This document shows, in pieces, positions 12,901-26,000 of a DNA stretch of 64,000 nucleotides. The stretch is taken from positions 13,098,041 through 13,162,040 of the forward strand of contig CM055728.1 in the NCBI GenBank assembly GCA_029465975.1. Reading direction: 5' to 3'. The notes beneath the pieces were generated by a model. That model saw only the letters and a list, made by a program, of their open reading frames with translations, ran no database searches and was not told where the DNA came from. The position numbers and the translations under genes are program-made. The DNA comes from Dallia pectoralis (taxonomy: Eukaryota > Chordata > Actinopteri > Esociformes > Umbridae). Every line of letters begins with the position of its first letter. Positions within the stretch are counted from its first letter, which is position 1.

Positions 12901-15900
12901 TCTGAATGTTTTTTGTTTGGTTCCTGCCTAAGCTTTGTCTGAAGAAAATCCTGACTTCTCTTTAGATAACAGAATTTGAGAGTCTTGCTAAAGATGTCAA
13001 CCGCTCAGCATACACTATGAAGATTCTGGAGATTGTTGGTAACATCAGAAAACAGAAGGAAGAAATTACAAAGGTACACTGTCTACGATACCTGAATGGA
13101 GTCCTGTGTATCTACTTAAAGGGGAATTTAAGCCTAGATCAGCAACGTCATGTACTAATTACTATTTCTAACTATGATACGTTGGTCATAACAACACACA
13201 AACATCTCTGCACAGTCTAGAATGAGAATTTAACTTTCAGAATTGGTATTGGTAGTGTATGACTGAAGTAGAGTCTGACTGAAACAAATCTCACTGATGT
13301 AGAAATCAAGCATTGATACCGTCTAACCAAGGGTCCAGCCAGAGCGAAATGCTCCTTTTAAAAGAAAAGTTAAGTACATTTGAGGTATGGTATTTGTATG
13401 CTTCTTTTTCCTAGATTTTGTCTGAAACTAAGGACCTGCAGAAAGAAATTAACAGCCTAACTGGAAAACTGGATCGAACGTTTGCTGTGACTGATGAGCT
13501 GGTTTTCAAGGTAAAGCATCTACAATGAACTAATGCTTCTACTTTGTTTCAGAGATCATCAAAAATATCATGGTTTTCAAATTGCTTACAAAGATCAAGG
13601 CTACCATTTCAATTCTTAACTAGGAATAATGTCAGGCCATTGTTGGCATGCAGTTTCTTTAAAAACAAAACGGACAAGAAGGACAAAACACAACTGTTTT
13701 TTCTAATAGTGTGTTGCATGCAAGCAACTTCAAATGCAGCTTGTTCAAACCACCGTATGATAAAATGTTTGTCTACCTCCCTTTTTACTCGCATGATTAG
13801 CTAGAAGCCGCAGTAGGAAACTGGTATGGGAAGATAAAACTGTACACATTTAGATGCTTCAGATGTCAGTCTTGTGTGTTTATATAGTTATTACTGTTAT
13901 CTTGGTCAAGATCCTATTATTGTTCGTCTTGATGCAGAGCTTGTTGTGTCTATGATGCATATGCATTACTCTGACCACGTTTTGGGTAAGCACACAATGA
14001 TGTTTCTTTTTGCTTAATCAATACTTTCCGTAATGTTATGCAGGATGCAAAGAAAGATGAGTCTGTCCGAAAATCGTACAAATACCTGGCAGCGTTGCAC
14101 GAGGTAAGAGCTTTTTGACAGGAATATCTCTTTGAAACTAAAGACCAATGCATTTATTGTTGGGTGTGGTGCTCAGTGGTAATTCTATTGGTATGTAACT
14201 ATATTGCGATTTAAAAGTAGTAATAGTCCGTTTCTTTGAGAGAATTTAGCTCCACACAATAACTATAAAGCTATTACTCCAAACGTGTTGGGTGCATTTG
14301 TAGTTTGTTTTGGTGGTGTTCAGATCAATCTGTACTTAATAGAAAATTATAGTGAGTATCATTTGTTGGTCAGTTTATTAGGTCCGCCCGTGTATGTTGG
14401 CCAATGCCAGGGTGTGGCCCATGCCTGTCTACGTTGGCCCATGCCTGTCTACGTTGGCCCATGCCTGTCTACGTTGGCCCATGCCAGGGTGTGGCCCATG
14501 CCTGTCTACGTTGGCCCATGCCAGGGTGTGGCCCATGCCTGTCTACGTTGGCCCATGCCAGGGTGTGGCCCATGCCTGTCTACGTTGGCCCATGCCCGTC
14601 TATGTTGGCCCATGCCAGGGTGTGGTGCCATAGACAGTCACAAAGATGCTTGGGTTAGGTATTGTGCCTTTTACAGGTAACTCAAGATGTATTGGCACCC
14701 ATGAAACCAAGCAAACTTGAGTGCACAAAATAACACTAACTATCACTAATTGGCCTCAAACTTTATGGGAAGCCATATGCTTTTGTTTCAGTGAATATTG
14801 TGATATATTTCTGAAAAGCATAGACATTTCTGGCACCTTTACAATCAACCTTGGGTGTAGCCTCCCCTGGGGTGATATACAGCACTATGCCTCTTCCTGC
14901 ATTTTGACTCGGTTTGGTTCACCCCTATGGAGGGGTCTTGGACCACTCCTCCATGTAGTACATTTCTAGATACTTTACAGATTGAGGTTTGTGCTTGTGA
15001 ACTGCCCTCATCTATTCATCCCAGTGTCTGGAGACGGACATTATAAAACATTTATTTTGTTGTCCGGCAACCATTTCTTTGTTGATGTTGTTTTATTGGT
15101 TGGGGTTTGCTTCATATTTCATCCACGACCATGTCTTTACCCATTGGCAGAGGCAATCAGGCTTGTGCTAAAGTATCCTGATACCAAGTGGAATTCATTA
15201 TTACATCAATCTTAACAATAACACCTGGACCACCAGTAGCAAAACCCAACAAAGATTGTATGAGTTAACACCATATTCTATAGTGGGTATGACGGGCTTT
15301 TCCTTTTATGTTTTCAATTATCCTGATGGTCTGCATGACGAAAACGCTTAAATGTTGTTCAATAGATGACACATATATTTCCCCATGCGTCCAGGTTAAA
15401 GGCATCAATACAGTTCTTAGAGACTGAGACCAATAACAGTTTCAGCTTTGGGCTTTTAATACTTTTTCAAATGTTGCAAAAACATATGTACAAAATGTAA
15501 AAATTGTTTGAGGAGTTATTGGGATTACTCCCTGTTAGATCTGATCTTCATTGTCATTTTTTTTCTACTGACTTTCGCTAACTTTCATGAATGGTGCAAA
15601 TACTTACTGAGTCTTCAAGTAAGCTGTGAAGTTTCTGGAACTGTTTTGATACATGAATGGATGTCACAAATCAACTAAGATTTGACTAAGATTAAGGAAA
15701 ATACAATCAAATGGAAGTAGTTAAGCAAATGCTCTCGTTAAGAGCAGTTTAAATGAACTATAATGGTTAACCATCTGTCTCAAAGACATTTTTCACTTTG
15801 TCAACTTTCATCTAGGATTTCATCTAGTAACCTTTCTGTAAACATTAGAAGCAGCTGAAGGGGTCAATTTGACCCAGTGGAACTTGACCCAGCGGTTTCT

Positions 15901-17547
15901 CTACAAATACGCATCAGCATTGCACTGTTAGTGGAAAATTGTTTTATTGTACCGCTTTCGAAGTTACCGTCATTGTTTGTTGAATGGTGTTTCTGTTCAA
16001 CGTTTATTGGAAAGATTAAAACCTTTGTAGCGACTACTGCAAAGGCACACAAAGACACGACCAAACAGAGGGAACATACATCTCCTAATGAGGAAATTGA
16101 CACTAAAATACTTCAAGATTTATTTGGTTTAATTTAAAATAATTTGTCTGGTACATTGGTATGTATATAAAGGACAACATGTCTAATTTTGAATTAGAGG
16201 AATTGAATTAATATTATACTTGTTAAATGTAAAGAAAAAAGGTAATGACGCTATTGGAGTTTCTTTGTAGTAACTATGTTTGGTGCACTACTGGCAAAAC
16301 TACTGGAGGTGTGTTGATCAGCATTCAGTCAATCAGTGTCGCTTATGTGTCAGGGAAGGCACACTCCTTCCCCCATCGGCGAAAAAGAGAAGTGTCAAAA
16401 CTAATGATGGCTGGCAAATTAACTCAAAAAGTGATTACATTTTGCATTGTGTGTAGGCATTGAAAATGGTTTCCCTTGAAAGCACACTAATTATTTGAGA
16501 TTTTAAACGATTGTTTAATTTACTTATACTATGTGTGTAAGTATGAAATAAATTTCTCACCATGTGTACGTCACATAAATACTTTAGCAAAGACAACCGT
16601 ATACATTGAGCACAAAAAAAACATTACATCAGTGCACATAGTCTTTCCTGTCAATTTTTTCCAAAATATTTCGAGATTAATTTGGCAAATTAAAAAGTCA
16701 TTAGTGTGGTAAAATGGTACCATAAATAAATACTGTTCATTTGTGTGTCAGCAACACACATTTAAAACAGACATGGGTGAAAATGTCCAATCCTAGCGTT
16801 TCTAGTAGGCGAGTGTGTCACGATTCAGGGGTGTAGTGCAGTATGAAGCCATTTGCACAGTCGTTATATTCGTTCGTGGTGTTTATTTCCATTAAACCAA
16901 ACACTTAACAACGAACGGAAAACGTAACTAACTGTAATGAAATGAAATTGCGCAATCGCGACTTATAACAAAACATTCCACACAGTTCTTTCCAAACACA
17001 ACACTCACCATAAAATAACGTGACGTAGCAACAATGCTGAGCAAGGAGTGTCTTGCTCGCCGAACCCTTATAGGCCACTAATGACAGATACAAAACAGCT
17101 TGTGCAGAACGTAAACACGGAAGTTACTCACCAAACTAAACCTGTGTAACCACGCCCCCACATCACTCGTGATAGAGTGCCTCTGTGCTTCTAGTGTTAA
17201 TATTCAGATGCTCTAATTGCATTTTCTTTCTTGGTATAGAATTGCACTCAACTGATCCAAACTATTGAGGACACCGGCACAATTATGAGAGAGATCAGAG
17301 ACCTGGAGGAACAGGTAACTTTGTTTTATTCCAAACCACTAACTTGCATTTATACTGTATAATGTCAGAATCAAGGCCATTTTCGAACTGTATTTGGCAT
17401 TGAATAAATGTTTCTGTTCCCTTCTCTCCCTAGATTGAAACTGAAAATGGCAAGAAGACCGTAAGCAACCTGGAGAAGATCCTGGAGGACTACAAAGCAA
17501 TTCGCCAGGAGAACTCTGTTCTTGCGGCCAAGATCAGAGATGCCTGA
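3964..17547 (+). CDS. ccdc22: Coiled-coil domain-containing protein 22 (15 coding exons)
   Basis: CCDC22 is a subunit of the CCC (COMMD/CCDC22/CCDC93) complex. With Retriever and WASH it recycles membrane proteins from endosomes, and it also modulates NF-kB through COMMD proteins and cullin ligases. Exons: 3964-4013, 4530-4707, 5513-5645, 6180-6286, 6568-6652, 8208-8377, 10371-10583, 10715-10885, 12456-12692, 12781-12882, 12966-13073, 13415-13510, 14044-14103, 17240-17314, 17434-17547. All junctions are GT-AG and in phase, giving 632 aa (human 627). The start MEEVDKILIHSLRQTGT matches the human N-terminus. Residues 1 to about 120 form the calponin-homology-like domain (FTSELIVEAVVRCLRVI). The linker at about 157-241 is poorly conserved. 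From about 320 to the end it is coiled coil, with KILEIVGNIRKQKEEITK near 501-518 and DRTFAVTDELVFKDAKKDE almost identical to human. No truncation or frameshift is seen. Intron 13 (3.1 kb) and introns 6-8 are swollen by repeats. Confidence 0.97.
6935..7796 (-). mobile_element. Decayed Tc1-like transposon, transposase antisense to ccdc22
   Basis: In ccdc22 intron 5. Stretches such as ggttgaggtcag, gcagaggttactcc, aaagttcttgaaattttc and ggtgactacctcatgaagct match the reverse strand of a Tc1/mariner family widespread in fish. The ends form an imperfect inverted repeat: the complement of about 6938-6966 resembles 7718-7748 (aatgcattccaggtgactacctc). The middle (about 7150-7400) is deleted or scrambled and no transposase frame survives. 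Confidence 0.75.
7797..8010 (+). mobile_element. LINE 3' tail (L2-like)
   Basis: Ends in caatgacaatacagttgaat, the 3' terminus typical of fish L2/CR1-type LINEs; the tail at 30735-31045 ends almost identically. It directly abuts the Tc1 relic that ends at about 7796. There is no reverse transcriptase coding capacity. The short open frame here is incidental. Confidence 0.5.
8529..8719. mobile_element. Short MITE with inverted ends
   Basis: In ccdc22 intron 6. The left end (agcagggctgctgaaccgg ... ggagggcc) and the complement of the right end (caggtgtcaaaccggttcc ... ggagggcc) form terminal inverted repeats. The flanks taatctac (8521-8528) and tgatctac (8720-8727) differ at one base, consistent with an 8-bp hAT-type target duplication. 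Related partial copies lie near 41790-41890 and 47860-47900. Confidence 0.65.
9158..9600. mobile_element. hAT-type non-autonomous element with 8-bp target duplication
   Basis: In ccdc22 intron 6. It begins tagggctgaacgat and ends atcgttcagcccta, a 14-bp perfect terminal inverted repeat. It is flanked by the perfect 8-bp duplication cttctaat (9150-9157 and 9601-9608). At 443 bp with no coding frame, it is a deletion derivative mobilised in trans. The perfect duplication suggests fairly recent insertion. Confidence 0.85.
10985..12159. mobile_element. hAT-type non-autonomous element carrying an internal minisatellite
   Basis: In ccdc22 intron 8. The ends are taagggtgtgacgagat and, on the complement of the right end, taggggtgtgacgagat. 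Both sides continue into further cgagat-rich sub-terminal sequence. A perfect 8-bp target duplication gtatcatg lies at 10977-10984 and 12160-12167. The 1175-bp element has no transposase. Its centre is a 42-bp tandem array, listed separately. Confidence 0.9.
11460..11885. repeat. 42-bp minisatellite, about 10 copies
   Basis: Tandem units of gtgttttgaacgtcttatta followed by gacaacgtgcgttgtagaacag (42 bp), about ten copies with scattered point differences. Because 42 is a multiple of 3 and the unit has no stop in one frame on each strand, the array looks like open frames of about 143 and 130 codons. I read these as repeat artefacts, not genes. It lies wholly inside the hAT-type element. Confidence 0.9.
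14385..14632. repeat. Minisatellite in ccdc22 intron 13
   Basis: Interspersed tandem copies of two short modules, tgtctacgttggcccatgcc and agggtgtggcccatgcc, arranged irregularly. Several frames are open through the array. It is intronic, and I see no evidence for translation. Confidence 0.85.
14840..15480 (-). mobile_element. Probable Tc1-like transposon relic
   Basis: In ccdc22 intron 13. Phrases such as cacctggaccaccagtagca and gtgggtatgacgggcttttc resemble the antisense strand of fish Tc1-like transposase genes. It is heavily decayed, with no frame and unclear ends. Recognised from memory of the family, so only moderately supported. Confidence 0.45.
16816..17165. mobile_element. Possible foldback/MITE copy in ccdc22 intron 13
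   Basis: Contains ggggtgtagtgcagta and, about 50 bp on, gttcgtggtgtttattt. These modules also lie at the ends of the foldback element at 38743-39124 and, reversed, at about 57020-57090. Ends and target duplication are not resolved. Confidence 0.35.
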
Positions 17548-19100
17548 CTTGTCAGCTAAAGCTGACTGGAAGCAGTAACTTTAAAGATGTCCTTCATGTT
17601 TTGATAGAAAAGGGTCCACTCTGGTATGCTTATTGCCTCCAGTTTTAGTGCCTAATGCCCTAGGTGGGTGGAGCTCTCACATAAGAACCAATACAATGAT
17701 CTGAAATGTAACAAACGTGGCTACTGAGATTTCAAGGTCTAGTACGCCCCTTCCTCACTGTGGGAAGTAATAACCAGACCACTGTACCCTCCAGTAAAAA
17801 TAAATATGAGGGTGTGAATTGATCTGTTCCTACCTTTCTCGATTGTCTGTGTCTGTAGCATGCACTCAAGAATGTGTGTGCATGTGCGTGCGTGCGTGCG
17901 TGTGTGTGTGTAATCCAAGAAATACTCCATCTGGGCTTAATTGTCCACGCTAATTTCTTGCATTGCCTTTTGAGTGAATTGACATGTGGGAAAGGGTAGA
18001 TTTTTGTACTAAATTTTTTTATTTTTTATGCACAAACGATGTCGGACCCCAAAACAACGCTAAATATAGAAAAAACTATTTGTAGTGACTAACACACAGC
18101 ACTTAATGATATTTGCAAGGTATGCCTGGTGGCCATGCCCTGGTTTCCTATTGCTAAACCCCTATCAACATACAATGTTTGTCAATGATGCCCTGGCCTT
18201 TGGAAGTGTTTTTGAGCTATGGTGGACTTGTCAAGCAAATATCTTAATGATCATGCTGAGTTAGTGATGTACTGATGCCCCGTGTCAATTTAAGGACCTC
18301 AATAATTTCCTACATGTATGGATTGGTCATTGAACCAATGTTATGTTTAAGTACTTGTGTTTAAATGTTATCCCGTCGTACACTTGTAAACCTAGTCAGT
18401 GCAAGTCATTCTGCTAAAGTTTATTGTGCAGTGAAATGTTTGTTTTATGCACCCACTTACGTTCTCTGTTTCATAAATGAAAGATTACAACATTACCCAG
18501 TGTTACGATTACCATGCCAATGACATGCTTTTTGTACAATATTTCAAGTAATCTTTATACTTCTTTGAAATGCATATGTTCAGGTGAATTTATACAGTTT
18601 CTTCAGTCTAACGCAATAGGCATGTCCCGTTGACTTGTGCAGAAAGAATCCATTCCATATTTTTTATAACTAATTAGAGTTGATTATCATGCCTTTGAGG
18701 TCTTTTTGCTCTGTAGTATTTTGCTTGGAGCCTTGTTGCACAATTCTGTTTTTGGGTACTGATGTCCGCAAACGGTTTAGATTAGAAAATAAATAAACCA
18801 CAACGATGAAGTCAATGGAAAAGCATTGTTTGTTTTTAGTTTGAAAGGGTGCTAAATTTTGGAGCTAATTCATGGTGAATGTCTAATGTGCTTTCAGGGT
18901 GACAATGCAAATGTTACTAAAACCTGAAAATGCTGCTGGCAAGGTCTATATAACCGTTATGTCCATATTTATGGGGTTTGTAGATAGTTGAACGTTCAAT
19001 AAACCTGCTCAGTTTTTGCATATAAAAATGCTCTAAAATGGTCCTAAATTCATGTTATGCTGTATCAAAGTTATGAAATGATATCTTATAAATAAATGTG
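17548..19100 (+). promoter_or_regulatory. ccdc22 3' UTR with candidate poly(A) signals
   Basis: Non-coding sequence after the ccdc22 stop. AATAAA hexamers lie at 18788-18797 (overlapping), 18998-19003 (attcaataaacctgctc context) and 19091-19096. The 18998 site, followed by T/G-rich sequence, is a good candidate for the major 3' end. A (TG)n/(CG)n microsatellite lies at about 17874-17912. The choice of site is inference. Confidence 0.5.
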
Positions 19101-22100
19101 TTAAATGTAAATGTAGGACACACTGGTTAATACAGCAAATACGTTAATTGGCCATACGCCCAGTGTGTAACGTCGCTTGGAGAATGTCCCTCTTGACCTC
19201 ATTGGGCAGTTTCCTCAAAATGGCAAAATAATCGAAAGAGCAGTTGCAGCTGGCGTTACGGTGGCTATTCAGGACTGACTTACATTCAGAAACAGCCACC
19301 ACATAATTGCCATCGTTAAGTTTTCGATAAGACCCCAGAATATTTGTAAACTCATAATTTCATTAATATTAATGGCAATAATATGGTGGTCCGTTTTCAC
19401 TCAGAAATTCTATTTTTGGGCTGAAGGTGCCCTTTTCCATGCAAAAAACTAATGTGGGAAATTACTTTATGATTCATATATTTTTATAATATTTTATAGT
19501 TATATCGCGTTTTCGTAACTGACGGTTTTACAATGTATTTTACTCGTCCATAATCAGTAGAAGCTGATGGAATGGTTGCAAACACTAAGTTGCATTTCTT
19601 GCGTGTAGTTGTAAATAAAACAATTAACCATGATAAATACTGTATTGGTGTTATCGTACATGACCACACACAGTCTGTCATGGATGAGTTGCGAAATGTT
19701 CCTACAGAAGTAGTAGTAGCTACGAAACTGCGCAGGTTTTTGTACACAGGAAATGCTTGCGAAACAGTCCAGTACATCTAGGCTATTATGTCTGATAACC
19801 TGTACAACCTGTACACATTTCAAAAGAAAGTTCTTTGTTTCGGGCCATTTTGAGCCTGCAATGGAACCCACATTTTGTGATGCTCCACTTAATGAACTAG
19901 TCAGATAGCCAGTTGTATTGCTTATTTAGTCAGCACAACATACTAAGCTAACATGACAGCAAACTGATCAATAAGCCTTCTATAATTATGAACTTAAATT
20001 GACAAACACATGTCATTGGAACACAGGTCTGATGGTTGCAGATAATGGCCCTGTCATTCCAGCTACATTAATCATTTACAAAATTACCAATGTCTACACT
20101 GTATTTTGAAACAATTAGATGTTATATTAAAGAGGGGGGGTTACTTTAGGACAATCTGACCCAAAACTTGTGAATGATTGTGTATATTGTAACCAATGGT
20201 ATGCACATTTACAGTGGTTAGTTTGCTTTTTCGTAATTGTCTTAAAATGCTATGTGCACATAGTTCATGCTATACGTGGTAGTCGGGCATGGTGGTTTGA
20301 CGCATTTAAAGTAACTTTTAAAAAGTACACTACACCTAAACAGCATGTCCTTATCAGACTCCAGCATGCAGCATGTGCATGTAGCCATAGCCAGCAAGTT
20401 AGTTAGCTTATCAGGCATATTACTTGTGTTTTACTCTGCTGAACAGCCAAAGTAAACATCATCCTTGATGGAACAAGTTGTAATGTTAAATGTGCCTACA
20501 CCCCTCTGCAATATAGTTGTAACGCAAATGTTATGTTGCAATCTATGAGTTGAATAAACATCTCTCGAACAGTGCAACATACACACATGTTATCTTAAGC
20601 CATAACCGGTATTCAGAACTAGCCGCCAGGTTGTCTAAAAGTGTTTGTTTACATGACTGTGCTGACTGTAGTAAAGGATTTAGAGGATTTGCTGAATACA
20701 ATACATACACTAGTGGTGGCACGATGATTTAATGGCATTCGTGAACAACAGTTACAGGTTTTCTTTGAGATTCAACTTGGAGATGGCTGTGGTGCTTTAG
20801 CAGAAATATTTCAGATCCATTGCTATAGATAAATATATATTTTAGTGGTACCTAAGGTAGTAAACCGCATTGGTGTAGTTACTTTCGTATTTTGAGAAAA
20901 GTAGCATTTAGTGGTTATCATGTAAACCACAAAGAGAATGTTTGTCTATTTTTATATTGAGTTAACATTAGTCCTCTAAAGCAGACTGGTATGTTGTTTT
21001 AGTCGACCAATATACTTTGGGGAAATGTGTATTGGTAAACAATGAGAGCTGGCTCCCCCCAAAAAAACAAGACACAAAATGTACCTATTTGTAAGGCTCT
21101 AGTTATTTATCTGTTAGCTTGACACCATTCTGGGCGGAGGAAAGTTTTTAATGCTGTATGAAATTGCTGATGTGATCTGGGCAGTGCCAGCATCGATGAC
21201 AAATAGCATGATTGACTGAAAAGCATTTTATTTGTCATCCCTGTAATATCAGGGGTCACAAAAAATGAATGTATAAGAAATGGTCAACAACATAATTTGT
21301 TTCTACCTCTAAACAATTGCTGTTTACAATACATTCTTACCTGAAAGGGGTTGAGATAAGCAATGTAATTATTAACTGTTCCACTCATGCTGAAAATGCC
21401 ATGAGGACAACCTGATAAGAAGTTTTGTAATGTTTTGCTGAAAATACCATGAGGAAAACCTGATACGTTTTTTTAATGTTTTGCAGAAGGGCATACTGTT
21501 CTGACTGGCAGCATAGTCTCCTGCCAGATGTCTCCAGTATGGATACAGATTTCTAGGGGGTGAAGGGCAGCGTGAAGGGCGGGGTAAAGGGCGGGGTAGT
21601 GGAGGGGGTATTTGGTTACGCTATTGGTCAGTTGGAGAGCGGTTTTCTATAGGGATAATGGATATTAGACCGTATTTAGCAAAATATATTTAAAGTTTTC
21701 AAGGTTTGTTAGTTTGCTAGATATTGAAAATACATTTGATTACCAAAATTCACCTGCGTTTGACCGTTTTGGTATGTTATCCTGCTAGCTAGCTTCACTC
21801 TTCACTGTCACTCTACGCGTCCAACTGACCAATAGTGTTATCAGACACACCCCCATTACACGTCCCTGACCCCCACAAAATTCATTCGCAAAGCCAAATA
21901 AAACATTGCAAGCTTTGAACCCCTCTTGAAAATACTACCCTCTCAATGCCTGAATATTGAAGTCAGAAATAAAATCACAAGCCAAAAACATTATTTCGCA
22001 TTGCCTATTATTTTTTTCAGATCTTATATTTTTGATATTTACTCATTTCTTTGCCAATCTTTAAATTTATGACCCAAAAGTAATACCCTAAGACCCCATT

Positions 22101-22500
22101 TTGGAAAAGCAGTGTAACGTAATACCACAGACTGTGATTTACAATTAAAAATAACGTTATCACAGTTCCAAAGACATTTTAATGACAACACTGATGCGTG
22201 TTTGACGTTGGCAAGTGTTAATAATGACTTGCATGAGTTCAAACATCTAGTTATTTACAAGTATGCAGGAAGTCCCAGATGCAATTGCTACACCAAATCA
22301 ATCTGCACTCACAGACAGATACCATGCATGACTCTGTTAAATTACACTTTTATTCTGTAACTTTTAGTTGTGTTTTTTTTCTCAATTCAGTTTAATTTAT
22401 TATGGACAAAATCTATATGTAGCCTAGTGATAAGTTGCTGCGGTAATGAATTCATAATACACAACAGGCCTAGAACAGACACTGGATAATTATGAATAAC
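19100..22500. other. Intergenic, between convergent ccdc22 and nt5dc2
   Basis: No coding exon recognised on either strand; in particular no forkhead domain. Contains G-rich repeats (gaagggc/gggta modules) at 21557-21610 and a 16-bp inverted repeat described separately. Confidence 0.5.
21621..21835. repeat. 16-bp perfect inverted repeat with about 180-bp spacer
   Basis: ctattggtcagttgga at 21621-21636 is exactly the reverse complement of tccaactgaccaatag at 21820-21835. Partial similarity (runs of G/GT outside the arms) extends outward. It could be a small MITE or a pair of inverted CCAAT-type sites. No target duplication was found. Confidence 0.6.
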
Positions 22501-22507
22501 ATGTGGC

Positions 22508-22521
22508 TTTATTTATTTATT
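22508..22521 (-). promoter_or_regulatory. Candidate nt5dc2 poly(A) signals
   Basis: Overlapping tttatt on the plus strand gives AATAAA on the minus strand at 22508-22513, 22512-22517 and 22516-22521. They lie about 540 bp beyond the nt5dc2 stop codon, a plausible 3' UTR end. Confidence 0.5.
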
Positions 22522-23051
22522 TGGAGAAACCTGACCTGCAATTTGAATGTGAAGGACAAAACTGTTACAACAACTTCAGAATGACCTAACACGCGAAAAC
22601 ACCAACATCACTACTCCCAGAAAGTAACAGCTAATACCATTTGCAATTTATTACACGTGGCAATACGATCTGTCTCTCCATGGTATCCGTCTGTTATGAT
22701 GAAAAGGCTACATAGTAAAAATAAAGAAAAAAGTTATAATGTAACAGATTCCACACAATGTGCAACCAGGTAATGTTTAGTCTATAGTCATGTTTTAGAA
22801 TACATGTTACAACCTCAAATGAACTAACCTACAACTAGACACGACCTGTAAAATGTCTTGGCCAGCGAAGGGACCATGGGTAACAGCCAGATAATTCAAT
22901 ATACCACCACTGTAGATCTACTGGCATGCAACAACCCAGCAAATTGGTATGCTTGGTGTAGTTCGACCCAGCGGTCCTTACATTTGGCTCGGGCTCAGTT
23001 CCCGCCTCCTTATATTAAGGTTGGGGCCTGTCAGATTACTGCGAGGCCCTC

Positions 23052-26000
23052 TCAGCGGATGTGCGCCATCTCCTCCAGGAAGGGAGTCTTCATGCAGCCG
23101 GTGCAAAGCTGGTCCATCCACAGCGGCGCCTCATGCTGCAGAGGGGTGCGACGGGGGTAGAAGGTGTAGGAGAGGTCGTAGTTGAGCAGACAGCTGATGG
23201 ATGCCATGTAGAGGTCAGAGAAGCGACAAAGGCGACGGGAAAAGAAGGTGGGGTTGTGGCAGGTGCGGAAAATGCTGCCGAAGTGAGGGTTGAACAGGTT
23301 CTTCGTCATAGCTCTGTAAAAGAAAAAGAGCCAATTAAGTTAACAGGTCTGTACAAACAATGTCAAGTGAACATTAAAGGAACTCCATTGGGTCAAACAC
23401 TGCTGATGAATCAAGTGTTTACAATGAATATTGTGGCATACAATATCTAATAACTATCACTCACCGAAGCTCTTCCCTCTCCTTCAACCAATCCTGTAGA
23501 ACTTCCCTCGACTCTGGATCTCGATGCATCTGCACAAGTGTAATAATGAAAAGTCATTGGAATAGATTCAGCTGAACACGGCCATGTACAAGTATAGTCG
23601 CCATTATTCAATTGCATTGCTGAAGCTTTGGCGTTGACTTTAAAGGCCGCAGAACATCCAAATGCCCTACAAGTTCACCTGCATGCGCTCCAATAAACCA
23701 GTGAGTGCCTGCAACCAGGTGAGACTCTGTGCGTATTGCTCTGTGTTCACAACCCTGGTCTCCATCTCCAGCTCGGGCACTATGGCACCAGTCCTCCACC
23801 CATGACGCAACATCAGGTCCTGCCAGAGAGAATGAGCAGTCAGCCCAATGATATGACTAATCACAGCACATCACCGTGTAACCTCAAAAAAACCACACAC
23901 ACACACACACAATGAGAAATATCCCCAGAACTGAAATATCATCCACACTGACGACGTCAGTAACCACAGATTGACGATTGCAATAGGACTCACTGCCAAG
24001 TCACTGTACAGATGATCTCCAAAGTAGAGCACCTTGGATCCCCTCCAGCCTGTGAGCCTCAGAAAGTCAAACAGGTTGCCCTACAACAAGAAAAAACACA
24101 TTCAAATTAGAGAGCCGATGATTCAAGTACAACCAGAAAAGATTTGAGGAAAAAAACATTAACTAACGATTAGCAAACCATGACAAACTAATGACTATGA
24201 CCAATGTAGTCGTCCACTGAATAAGACAGACGGACAAGTATAGGCCTCTACTATGACTCAGTGACGTTGGCAGTGCTCATAGGATGAGTAAAAGCATCAA
24301 AGTATAATCACCTATTTTACAAAACCGTCTCTATAGCTTTAGGGCGTCTCCCCTCTTACCTGTTTGTAGATCTGGCCCTTATCCAAGCTCCTGATCTTGT
24401 CCCACTGAAGGTCCCCGTTGCCGTCCAAACGTCTAAACGGTCTGCAAGTGGCAAACATGGTCAAGTCATATAGAGAGTAATGTTCCCATCATAATTATTG
24501 GGACAGCAAGCTTTTTTTTCTTGTTTTGTACTCCCATGGTCTTAGATGGAAGAAAAAAAACCACATAGACAATAGCTACGTCATTTAAGTATAGAGTCTC
24601 AGCTTTTAGCTCAAGGTTGTGAATGGTATAGTTAGGCAATGTGCTGACTGGTGCACTGAAGACAATGTGAGAAACAGCAACAAACTACTTTGATTCAATG
24701 CAATAAGGAAATACCAACATTTCGACATGGCAATCTGTCTGTATCAGGATAAAATGTTCAACACTGCAGTTCCCATGCTTACGTGTAGTTTTGTTGGACA
24801 CATGCAAATGCTGGTAATTATTTCAATGATTGACATTCTCTTACTGGTCAATTTCTTCAATAACACATAAAAAAATGGATAACATACAAGTATAGATGTG
24901 GGTTACTGCTACCTTAACCCTAACATACAAATAGACCACATTAAAAACAGATATTATTGTTTACCATAACAAGACAGATCACAGGAATTATTTGAGGTCA
25001 AATTCTATATAGAAACCAAAGGGGTGAAGAGGTTTCAGATTGAAGATATAAATAGCACCTTTTATTAACAGTATGTTGTCAAGATTGTCTCCTATGGTAG
25101 GTTAATGGTTTAACCATGTAAAAATAACAAAATAGAATAGTTTCAGAGACCTAAAATTACATACAAGAAATGTAAAAATGTACATTAATATATTTCTAAG
25201 CATTTGAAATAGTTGGTAATATCATGGGCATGCAATAGCAGCCTGAAATCTGCAACCTCTGACATACTAGGCACTATTTCTTCAGTGATGCTCAGCAAAT
25301 GAATGGCACGTCCAACTGGATTCAAATCAGAAAATTCCCAACTTCCCGTGTGTGAATATAAAGATAAAAAACAAATTGTCACACTTACTTGCCACAGTTG
25401 TTGAAGAAGTGTGGTTTGTCAGCTTCAACAATAACAACGTCAAAGAAATCCCTCCATTCCTTTCCTACCATGTATTTCATTCCCTTGTCCCTAAACAATA
25501 AGAATTACAGTTAGTTAAAAACGATGAACGGTAGTTACGTAACTAACAGGAGAAATAAAGAGCCCATGAGACTAAATTAGTAACATGTTTGTACTCTACA
25601 TTTCTTTGGGATGATAGACAGTTTCATTTGGTTGTTGGTAGCACTCACACAAAGCTAAATGGGCTGTTGGTTATAAGGAAGAGCTTCTTGCCCTGTTTGA
25701 CCAGACGGTGGAGAACTGCATACGTCTCCTCTCCTCTAATGATATATTTCTCTGGTAGGAGGACATTTAGAACAATAAGTCAACTGTTACTTTAAGTAGA
25801 CTAATCTTCCATTGAGTATGTTGCAGCATGCAAATGTGACACTCCCACAGAAACATGTTAGATTATGTTGTCTCAGGAGAAATATGGCTATGGGGTAACT
25901 ACCATTGGGTCATACAAGTTAAGCAATGTTACAAGCATTTTATTTCCTCTGCAGGGCTATTGAATGTGTTTTTATACATGTGCTTTTATATTAAGAGATT

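Noticed and set aside
14285..14680. Repetitive open frames (LSTLAHARVWPMP type)
   Set aside because: Three frames are open at once through a minisatellite, which indicates repeat composition rather than coding.
19484..19871. Overlapping frames on both strands near 19.5-19.9 kb
   Set aside because: Short, mutually antisense, without recognisable domains; most likely chance.
17548..22500. foxp3 exons downstream of ccdc22, expected from mammalian order
   Set aside because: No forkhead or zinc-finger/leucine-zipper coding segment seen on either strand.
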